Positions 8,050 to 14,054 of a stretch of DNA of 14,054 nt are shown here, piece by piece. The stretch spans positions 1 through 14,054 of the forward strand of contig JAURIP010000012.1 of the NCBI GenBank assembly GCA_030832695.1. The letters are read 5' to 3'. Under the pieces are notes generated by a model. That model saw nothing but the letters and a program-made list of their open reading frames with translations. It was not told where the DNA came from and ran no database searches. Positions within the stretch are counted from its first letter, which is position 1; the number at the start of each line of letters is the position of its first letter. Position numbers and translations under genes: made by a program. Source of the DNA: Sediminibacterium sp. Its GTDB lineage: Bacteria; Bacteroidota; Bacteroidia; Chitinophagales; Chitinophagaceae.

Positions 8050-9273
8050 TTAATTGCCACCACCTGTTTTTGTTCTTCCACCGCCAATAAATCCGCCACC
8101 TCCTGATGAACTACCGCTAGATCCGCTTCCAGAAGAAGCTGGAGCATTATAGCTAGGCGTTGAGGAGTTTTTATTAGGTGCGCTATTTTGATAAGAGTTG
8201 CTTGAATTATTAGGCGCAGCATAATTTTTTGAAGAATTATTAAAGCTTGCTGCTCTTGCACTTGAGCTACTGGTCATCACCCTTTTTACTAAACTGCCAA
8301 AGCTACTTGTATTTGGTTGTGTGTAATTACTATTGCTATTGGTGTTACTATTTGATCTTGAAAAGCTAGTGCCCACATTATTACTGGAAGCTGAATTACT
8401 ATTTACACTTCTAAAACTGTTGGGTGTATTTGATCTAGCACCTACATTACCATTACTATTTGAATTTGCAAAATTGCCATTTTCTCTAACATCACCCACT
8501 CTTTTAAATTGTCCAATATTTTTCATGTATGGATTTAAGTTAGTGCGATTGGGTTGCACTGGAACTCTTTTGTCGTAATTATTTACATTCATTGGGATAC
8601 CACCATAAATGCCTCCGTAGATGCCGCCATATGGGTAGTAATTTCCATAAGGATTCCACATGCTTGCAAAGTAGGGGTTCCATCCACCGTAACCGAATCC
8701 GCCATAACCACCAAAGCCTCCGCCCCATCCACCGTAACCGAATCCGCCATAACCACCAAAGCCTCCGCCCCATCCTCCAAAACCGCCGCCCCATCCGCCA
8801 AAGCCACCGCCCCATCCACCGAAGCCTCCAAACGCGCCACCCCAAAAAGGGTCATATCCAAAACCTCCACCGAATCCACCATAATATCCAGCCCATCCAA
8901 AACGATTGTTCCAGAAAGGATCCCATCCGCCACCATATCCGAATCCGCCAAATCCACCATAACCCATGCCAAAACCCATGCTAAAACTTGGATTATTCCA
9001 ATAGCCAAAATCGTCAATGCTTGACCAACGATTTCTATTGGCCACTTTTAATCTTAAATATCGATCGTCTTGATAATTTTGATAATCTTGATAAGTTTCT
9101 TCCTCAGCTTGCGCTACCACTTGTTCTGCAGGCTTGCTGGGGGTATAATATAAATCATCGGTTACAACAGCCGTTGTTTGTTGTAAACTAGTGCAACTTG
9201 TTACAAAAAAACTAATCGCTACTATGCCAAAGGCGAATAGTATGAAATTTGGGGTAGTGTTTTTTGTGTTCAT
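8050..9273 (-). CDS. Glycine/tryptophan/tyrosine-rich repeat lipoprotein, function unknown
   Basis: A 407-residue predicted lipoprotein. The frame is open to an ATG at 9318, but the ATG at 9273 places a lipoprotein signal directly at the N-terminus: MNTKNTTPNF, hydrophobic core, then lipobox VTSC with Cys27. Residues about 35-95 are acidic and Tyr/Gln-rich (including YQDYQNYQDDRYLRLKVANR). A Gly-rich block of about 140 residues follows, with repeats GGWGGGF (three times) and a 15-residue unit GGYGGFGYGGWGGGF and variants, plus GGIYGGIYGGI. The C-terminal third is Asn/Ser-rich and ends in a Gly/Ser tail with GGGGFIGGGRTKTGGGN. There is no recognisable enzymatic domain. Such low-complexity aromatic/Gly composition suggests a surface-exposed or matrix-like structural protein, but that is inference. 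It is the first gene of a probable two-gene unit with the OMP gene and is divergent from proS. Confidence 0.8.
   Translation of the reverse strand: MNTKNTTPNFILFAFGIVAISFFVTSCTSLQQTTAVVTDDLYYTPSKPAEQVVAQAEEETYQDYQNYQDDRYLRLKVANRNRWSSIDDFGYWNNPSFSMGFGMGYGGFGGFGYGGGWDPFWNNRFGWAGYYGGFGGGFGYDPFWGGAFGGFGGWGGGFGGWGGGFGGWGGGFGGYGGFGYGGWGGGFGGYGGFGYGGWNPYFASMWNPYGNYYPYGGIYGGIYGGIPMNVNNYDKRVPVQPNRTNLNPYMKNIGQFKRVGDVRENGNFANSNSNGNVGARSNTPNSFRSVNSNSASSNNVGTSFSRSNSNTNSNSNYTQPNTSSFGSLVKRVMTSSSSARAASFNNSSKNYAAPNNSSNSYQNSAPNKNSSTPSYNAPASSGSGSSGSSSGGGGFIGGGRTKTGGGN
8680..8832 (-). repeat. Tandem coding repeats: two exact 45-bp units and three 21-bp units
   Basis: Bases 8680-8724 and 8725-8769 are identical 45-bp copies (each starting CCATCCACCGTAACC on the + strand). 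They are followed by three diverged 21-bp units at 8770-8790, 8791-8811 and 8812-8832, each starting CCATCC. All are multiples of 3, so the protein repeats stay in frame (15 and 7 residues). The identity of the two long copies indicates recent duplication or gene conversion. Confidence 0.92.
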
Positions 9274-9408
9274 TTTGGTACTTTTTAGGTTTTTATATGC
9301 CCTTGATTTAGCATACATTTGCTAGTATAAAGGTAGTGAACTTTGATATATAGAGCGTTTTTCGTAGTTCATTTGTTTTTATTTAAAATGTTAATATTTT
9401 TTTAAGAA
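9274..9408. promoter_or_regulatory. Divergent promoter region between the lipoprotein gene and proS
   Basis: This 135-bp AT-rich interval must hold the promoters for both divergent units. On the + strand, TACATTTG at 9314-9321 is an exact match to the Bacteroidota -7 element TAnnTTTG but has no well-placed TTG upstream. GAACTTTG at 9338-9345 is a one-mismatch alternative with TTTG 16 nt upstream. On the minus strand TACCTTTA (9335-9328) is a one-mismatch -7 candidate without a clear -33. Individual assignments are weak; the region's role follows from gene orientation. Confidence 0.4.
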
Positions 9409-10887
9409 ATGGCAAAGGAATTAACCACAAGGGCACAGGATTATTCACAATGGTATAACGACCTTGTTTTAAAAGGATCGTTGGCGGATTATAGCGCCGT
9501 TAGAGGCTGTATGGTCATCAAACCCTATGGTTACGCGCTTTGGGAAAACATGCAAGCAGCTTTAGATAAAATGTTTAAAGATACAGGCCATGAAAATGCC
9601 TATTTCCCCTTATTTGTCCCAAAATCATTGTTTGAAGCGGAGGAAAAAAATGCAGAAGGCTTTGCAAAGGAGTGTGCCATTGTTACCCATTATCGTTTAA
9701 AAACGGATCCGAATAATAAAGGAAAATTAATGGTGGATCCAGATGCAAAATTAGAAGAAGAATTAATTGTGCGTCCAACGAGTGAAGCAATCATTTGGAA
9801 TACTTATAAAACTTGGATTCAATCCTATAGAGATTTGCCAATTTTGGTCAACCAATGGGCGAATGTAGTAAGATGGGAAATGCGCACAAGGTTGTTTTTA
9901 AGAACTGCTGAATTTTTATGGCAGGAAGGACATACTGCGCATGCAACAAAAGAGGAAGCGATTGCGGAAACGGTTAAAATGTTAGATGTATATGCTGACT
10001 TCGCAGAAAATTGGATGGCGATGCCAGTCATAAAAGGAATAAAAACTGAAAGTGAAAGATTTGCGGGTGCCGAAGATACTTATTGCATTGAAGCATTGAT
10101 GCAGGATGGTAAAGCTTTGCAAGCAGGTACCTCACATTTTTTAGGTCAAAATTTTGCAAAGGCATTTGATGTAAAATTTAGCGATAAAAATAATACACAG
10201 GATTATGTTTGGGCAACTAGCTGGGGCGTAAGTACCCGATTAATTGGTGGACTAGTGATGACCCATAGTGATGATGAAGGCCTGGTTTTACCTCCAAGAA
10301 TTGCACCCGTGCAAGTCGTAATCGTACCTATATTTAAAGGAGACGAACAAAAAGCAATGATTGATGAAAAGATGGCGGTGGTTGTTGCTTCTTTTAAAGC
10401 AGTGGGCATCAGAGTTAAATATGATAATACAGAACACAATCGACCAGGTTGGAAATTTGCAGAATATGAATTGAAAGGAGTGCCTATTCGTATAGCGGTG
10501 GGACCAAGAGATTTAGAAAACAACCAGGTTGAATTAGCGCGTCGTGACACCAAGGAAAAAACAGCTATTTCATTGGATGGATTAACCGAAACGGTTGCAG
10601 CATTATTATTAGAGATACAATCAAACTTATTGCAACGCGCAACAGCCTATCGTGATGCGCATATTACAACAGTAGATACCTGGGATGAATTTATAAATGT
10701 ATTAGATAACAAAACCGGTTTTGTTTTAGCGCATTGGGATGGTACTGCAGAAACAGAAGAAAAAATTAAAGATCAAACCAAAGCAACCATTCGTTGTATA
10801 CCATTAGATAATCCATTAGAAGTCGGTAAGTGTATACTCACTGGTAATCCTTCCAAGCAACGCGTTTTATTCGCGCGTGCTTATTAA
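9409..10887 (+). CDS. proS: Prolyl-tRNA synthetase, archaeal/eukaryotic-type (ProS type 3)
   Basis: Charges tRNA-Pro with proline in the cytoplasm. The 492-residue class II synthetase has motif 1 around [16 protein letters not shown] (41-56), the substrate loop RPTSEA (122-127), motif 2 beginning [15 protein letters not shown] (155-169) with EGHTAH at 173-178, and motif 3 in [18 protein letters not shown] (275-292). The anticodon-binding domain follows from about 300. The protein lacks the editing INS domain of the common bacterial type and ends in RVLFARAY, the C-terminal Tyr typical of the archaeal/eukaryotic form. In the C-terminal zinc-like domain only Cys463 and Cys475 are seen; the first two Cys positions read Asp and Thr in [13 protein letters not shown], so zinc binding is doubtful, as I recall for other Bacteroidota enzymes. 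An upstream in-frame ATG at 9388 is closed by a TAA before 9409, fixing the start. truB follows after 16 nt. Confidence 0.97.
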   Translation: MAKELTTRAQDYSQWYNDLVLKGSLADYSAVRGCMVIKPYGYALWENMQAALDKMFKDTGHENAYFPLFVPKSLFEAEEKNAEGFAKECAIVTHYRLKTDPNNKGKLMVDPDAKLEEELIVRPTSEAIIWNTYKTWIQSYRDLPILVNQWANVVRWEMRTRLFLRTAEFLWQEGHTAHATKEEAIAETVKMLDVYADFAENWMAMPVIKGIKTESERFAGAEDTYCIEALMQDGKALQAGTSHFLGQNFAKAFDVKFSDKNNTQDYVWATSWGVSTRLIGGLVMTHSDDEGLVLPPRIAPVQVVIVPIFKGDEQKAMIDEKMAVVVASFKAVGIRVKYDNTEHNRPGWKFAEYELKGVPIRIAVGPRDLENNQVELARRDTKEKTAISLDGLTETVAALLLEIQSNLLQRATAYRDAHITTVDTWDEFINVLDNKTGFVLAHWDGTAETEEKIKDQTKATIRCIPLDNPLEVGKCILTGNPSKQRVLFARAY

Positions 10888-10903
10888 GCGCTAAGAATAT
10901 TCC

Positions 10904-11638
10904 ATGCGACAAAAAGCCATCCCCGAAGTTCTAATGCCATTTCTTGATGGAAAGTTGTTGCTTATTGATAAGCCACTACAATGGACCTCCTTTGATATCG
11001 TCAATAAAATTCGTTATCTCATTAGGGTAAAAAAAGTGGGTCATGCAGGCACCTTAGATCCATTAGCTACAGGCTTGTTAATCGTTTGTACTGGAAAGTT
11101 TACAAAACAAATAAACGAATACCAGGGTTTGTCCAAGGAGTACACTGGCACTTTGGTTTTAGGCGCAACAACTGCTTCCTATGATTTAGAAACGGCTCCT
11201 GAAAATTTTAAATCTATAACGCATTTGACGGAGCTTGAAATAACCAATGCAACGCTTCCATTTATTGGTGAAATTTTACAAATGCCACCGCAACATTCTG
11301 CCATCAAAAAAGAGGGGATGCGTTTGTATGAATCTGCTCGAAAAGGAATTGAAGTAAAAGTAGATCCAAGAAAAGTAAATATTATTAGTTTTGAAATTAC
11401 GCATATCCATTTACCCAATATTGATTTTAAAGTAGTTTGTTCAACGGGCACTTATATTCGAAGCTTAGTAAAAGATTTTGGGGAAGCATTAGGCGTAGGT
11501 GCTTATATGAGTGCATTAAGAAGAACAAAAATTGGTGATTTTAAAATTGAAGATGCAATACAATGGGAGGATTTGAAAAAAGAAATTGATGGCTTATTGG
11601 CGAGTCAAGTGGAGATGGATGCAGCTTCAAATGAATAA
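10904..11638 (+). CDS. truB: tRNA pseudouridine(55) synthase TruB
   Basis: Isomerises U55 to pseudouridine in the T-loop of tRNAs. The 244-residue protein carries the catalytic motif GHAGTLDPLATGLL at 46-59 with nucleophile Asp52, KLLLIDKPLQWTSFD (17-31) at the N-terminal edge, the KEYTGTLVLGATTASYD segment (about 78-94), QMPPQHSAIKKEG (127-139) and the STGTYIRSLVKDFG motif (about 180-193). It is shorter than the E. coli protein (314 residues) because the C-terminal PUA-like domain is absent, usual in Bacteroidota. ATG at 10904 is 16 nt after the proS stop, which suggests co-transcription; an ATG at residue 11 just before FLDGKLLLIDKP is a possible alternative start. Its stop is 16 nt from the stop of the convergent tamL gene with no recognisable terminator between. 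Confidence 0.97.
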   Translation: MRQKAIPEVLMPFLDGKLLLIDKPLQWTSFDIVNKIRYLIRVKKVGHAGTLDPLATGLLIVCTGKFTKQINEYQGLSKEYTGTLVLGATTASYDLETAPENFKSITHLTELEITNATLPFIGEILQMPPQHSAIKKEGMRLYESARKGIEVKVDPRKVNIISFEITHIHLPNIDFKVVCSTGTYIRSLVKDFGEALGVGAYMSALRRTKIGDFKIEDAIQWEDLKKEIDGLLASQVEMDAASNE

Positions 11639-11654
11639 GTAAAAATCGGATAAG

Positions 11655-14033
11655 TTAAAAAGGTAAGCCAATTCCAAATTGCCAAGCATAGTTGTTTACC
11701 CTACTTCCATTCTGTTTTACTTCATTCCATTTTATATTATTGATATCTAACCAACCTTGATTGTTCGATCTTGAAGGATCTTTCATTTTTAAGGCGTAAT
11801 CAATCCTGATAATAAAATAGTTAAAATCAAGTCTTACCCCTGTTCCCACCGCAATAGCTAAGTCCTGATATAATCTGCTCAATTTGAATCCAGCCATAGG
11901 ATCTTCCTTAGTATCTCTAGCATTCCAAATATTTCCGATATCTGTAAATACCGCCGATCCAATTTTGTAGGAACCCCATTGAAATAAGGGGAATCGGTAT
12001 TCTAAGTTGGCTTCCAATTGTAGGTCGCCAAAACGATCAAAACTTTGACTTTTTGCACTGGTGTCATAAAAGTTAGAGCTACCTAAGCCCAATTGTCGAA
12101 GTCCCCAAGCGCGCATACTATAAGGACCTCCTGCAGTGAATTGTTTGAAGAAGGGAAGTTGGCCGCTCAGAGTATTATTATTGCTGTAATTATTGCCCCA
12201 ACCACCCATGATTCTCCATGCAAGTTCTGTGTAATCGTATTTATATATCTTTCGTACTTCCGTCTCTAATTTTAAATAGCGGTAAATATTTGACTTTAAA
12301 CTGGTCAAACCTAATAGGCCACCCGCTTCTTCAATCCCAATTCTGAAATATGTATTTTGACGGGGGTTTTTTATGGTGCTTCCTTGATAGATATAATTTA
12401 ATGTTTGGCTAATTACATTTCCTTCGTTAAAAGAAGATCTTAAAAATGGATTTAGTATTAATAAGCTATCTAGTTTTGAAAACTTATTAATTTGATAAAA
12501 CTCAATATTTAAAGGTTTGTAAATCCAAGTTCCAGTAGTGGCTAATTTATTTTTTTTCCATTCGTAGCCCCAACTGGTCGTGAAAGATTTTAGTTGGTAG
12601 TAATTTAATCGATCTATGTAAGCGCTGTTTAAAGAAAAATTAGTTCTGATATTCTTTGAGTTGCTACTTTTCTGTGGTGTAAATGGTAAGATTAAGGAGG
12701 GGAAGCTATAAGTGTGTCCTACGTTCCAAAGTAAGGTTTGCGTTAAATTATTATTGTTATTCCCTACATTCAACTCAATGCCCAATCTTAAATTGGTAAT
12801 GGAGGGTATTGATTTCTTAGCCACATTTTTATCTCGGTAGGTAAAGTTGGTAGATAGGCCTAATAAATTACCCGAGGTTAGCTGTGATGTATTTCTACTT
12901 CCTTCCACATCAAAGCTATAGCTACGGCGTAGGGCAGGCAATAAAAAATAATGCAGGTATACGCTATCCTCCTTGATTGTAGTGCGCCCGTCAATTTGTT
13001 GCCATGCGCCTAAGCTGCTAAAGTTATTAAGTGTTTGGTAATACAAGTTCTCATTATATAAGTCCCCTTTTTTAATAAAGCTTTGTTGCTCAAATATGTT
13101 TGATTTATAATTTCGCTTTCTATAGGAATGAACGATGCCGTTTTTATATTCAGAAAAAGGTGGGGGCGTCGTTAAAATACTGTCAGGGTTATCATTTAAT
13201 TTTAAATCACTATAAAATAGTTGTCTTCCAACATGGTATTGTTTAACAACGGAAGGATTATTATTTCGTAGTTGAATACTTACTTTCCAGCTTGGATTTT
13301 TATCCTTCATCATAGCTGCATTGGTCACTTGATTTATTTGTGCAAGTGGATCAAGGTTTAATTGCATCAAACTTTGATCAATCGTATCAATTTCGGCAAA
13401 AATCTTTTCTTTGGTAAAATTAAAATAACCTTGCGATCTGAAAAGGGTAACCAATCGGTCTAATTCATTATTAATATTTTCATTTGAAAATGGCTGCCCT
13501 TTTTTCAAATAGGATTGGCTTAAATGGTTGATCGCAATTTGTTGTAATTTTTTATCAGTCAGTTGGTAGGTAATACTATCCAGCAATGTTTTTTTATTTA
13601 ATTGCACCAGCATCGTGATTCCTGTTCTCCATTCGTTGTTAATGGTGTCCGTTTTTATGATGGGTGTAAATTCTGTTTGGTTGTATCCTTTACTCGCTAA
13701 AAAGGAATGCATGTATTGAATGGTCCTTGGAAGTCGATCAGGCTGAAACCTGATGGGTTGTAAAACAGTATTGAAAACACCAAATTGCCTAATCTTTTTA
13801 ACTTTTAAGCTATCGTCCCAATAATTGCCTAATTCATTAACCAATTGCTGTTGCATTGCCTTGTTATCAGCCCCCTTGACGATTATTTTATTCTCAAATA
13901 CAAAGGAAACTTGCTTTGGATAGTCGTGCACAAGTGCATTTTTAACATCTGCGCAGGCCGTAAATAAAAATAAAAGGGCAACAAGATAAAATCTTGAAAA
14001 GAAACTGATATTTTTAACCCTCAGAAACAACAT
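11655..14033 (-). CDS. tamL: TamL-type BamA/TamA (Omp85) outer-membrane lipoprotein
   Basis: A 792-residue Omp85-superfamily protein. Unlike proteobacterial TamA it begins with a lipoprotein signal: a hydrophobic stretch at about 15-24 and LFTAC with Cys27, as in the Bacteroidota TamL proteins implicated in outer-membrane homeostasis. Residues about 40-365 are POTRA-like: repeated segments such as LNKKTLLDSITYQLTD (145-160), FRSQGYFNFTKEKIFAEID (198-216) and KKGDLYNENLYYQTLNNFSSL (321-341), the last with the typical helix-turn before LGAW. Residues about 370-792 are the 16-strand barrel (D15 family), with the FTAGGPYSMRAWGLRQLG block (632-649), where RAW replaces the VRGF/Y loop motif, GTGVRLDFNYFIIRIDYALKMKDP at about 730-753, and a final Phe792. 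It probably works with a TamB partner; the downstream neighbour is convergent truB, so tamB is not immediately downstream and may lie upstream outside the window. ATG at 14033 starts the signal peptide; its promoter is outside the window. Confidence 0.9.
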   Translation of the reverse strand: MLFLRVKNISFFSRFYLVALLFLFTACADVKNALVHDYPKQVSFVFENKIIVKGADNKAMQQQLVNELGNYWDDSLKVKKIRQFGVFNTVLQPIRFQPDRLPRTIQYMHSFLASKGYNQTEFTPIIKTDTINNEWRTGITMLVQLNKKTLLDSITYQLTDKKLQQIAINHLSQSYLKKGQPFSNENINNELDRLVTLFRSQGYFNFTKEKIFAEIDTIDQSLMQLNLDPLAQINQVTNAAMMKDKNPSWKVSIQLRNNNPSVVKQYHVGRQLFYSDLKLNDNPDSILTTPPPFSEYKNGIVHSYRKRNYKSNIFEQQSFIKKGDLYNENLYYQTLNNFSSLGAWQQIDGRTTIKEDSVYLHYFLLPALRRSYSFDVEGSRNTSQLTSGNLLGLSTNFTYRDKNVAKKSIPSITNLRLGIELNVGNNNNNLTQTLLWNVGHTYSFPSLILPFTPQKSSNSKNIRTNFSLNSAYIDRLNYYQLKSFTTSWGYEWKKNKLATTGTWIYKPLNIEFYQINKFSKLDSLLILNPFLRSSFNEGNVISQTLNYIYQGSTIKNPRQNTYFRIGIEEAGGLLGLTSLKSNIYRYLKLETEVRKIYKYDYTELAWRIMGGWGNNYSNNNTLSGQLPFFKQFTAGGPYSMRAWGLRQLGLGSSNFYDTSAKSQSFDRFGDLQLEANLEYRFPLFQWGSYKIGSAVFTDIGNIWNARDTKEDPMAGFKLSRLYQDLAIAVGTGVRLDFNYFIIRIDYALKMKDPSRSNNQGWLDINNIKWNEVKQNGSRVNNYAWQFGIGLPF

Positions 14034-14054
14034 AATACAGATGAATAATAATGA

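Noticed and set aside
8680..8769. Two identical 45-bp units, considered as the start of a CRISPR array.
   Set aside because: The copies abut without spacers and encode the in-frame glycine-rich repeat of a protein.
8554..9024. Thr/Ala/Ser-rich and His/Arg-rich open frames on both strands across the repeat region, which look like repeat proteins.
   Set aside because: They are other-frame readings of the Gly-codon repeats; the lipoprotein frame has a signal peptide, lipobox and sensible block structure, and the others do not.
9274..9318. A start at 9318 for the glycine-rich lipoprotein.
   Set aside because: It adds 15 charged residues before a well-formed lipoprotein signal starting at 9273, which would impair export.
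1..14054. A defence, toxin-antitoxin, secretion or biosynthetic system hidden among the genes.
   Set aside because: Every substantial frame is accounted for by housekeeping or envelope genes; no small paired genes, RNA genes or repeat arrays were seen that would support one.

Overview
The window is an ordinary-looking, AT-rich chromosomal segment from a member of the Bacteroidota, most likely Chitinophagaceae (Sediminibacterium-like). This rests on protein character: an archaeal/eukaryotic-type ProRS, a short TruB without a PUA domain, a TamL-type Omp85 lipoprotein, a paired M16 peptidase locus, start codons in AT-rich contexts without clear Shine-Dalgarno sequences, and one candidate promoter resembling the Bacteroidota TTG / TAnnTTTG type. 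Genus is inference; no rRNA gene is present.

Layout. Bases 1-2748 (+ strand) hold the 3' part of cca (CCA-adding enzyme), a pRiA4b ORF-3-like protein with a very acidic tail, and miaA (tRNA isopentenylation). Bases 2749-2896 are a leader with a candidate promoter and a TCAA tetranucleotide repeat. Bases 2897-6332 (+) encode two secreted M16 proteins: the first has the zinc site, the second has lost it but keeps the Arg/Tyr pair and carries an extra C-terminal LolA-like domain. A strong bidirectional terminator (6367-6411) separates these from a minus-strand pair: a glycine/tryptophan/tyrosine-rich lipoprotein with internal DNA repeats (8050-9273) followed by an outer-membrane beta-barrel protein of OmpP1/FadL-like type (6482-7978). 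A divergent promoter region (9274-9408) leads to a + strand pair, proS and truB (16 nt apart). The window ends with a nearly complete minus-strand tamL, convergent with truB with only 16 nt between stops.

Functionally, tRNA maturation and charging (cca, miaA, proS, truB) alternates with envelope biogenesis and quality control (two M16 proteins, surface lipoprotein, OMP, TamL). I see no mobile element, CRISPR array, rRNA or tRNA gene. I found no convincing new defence or biosynthetic system. The less explained parts are the repeat-bearing lipoprotein/OMP pair, the LolA-like fusion, the TCAA repeat in an untranslated leader, and the uncharacterised acidic-tailed protein between two tRNA-maturation genes.
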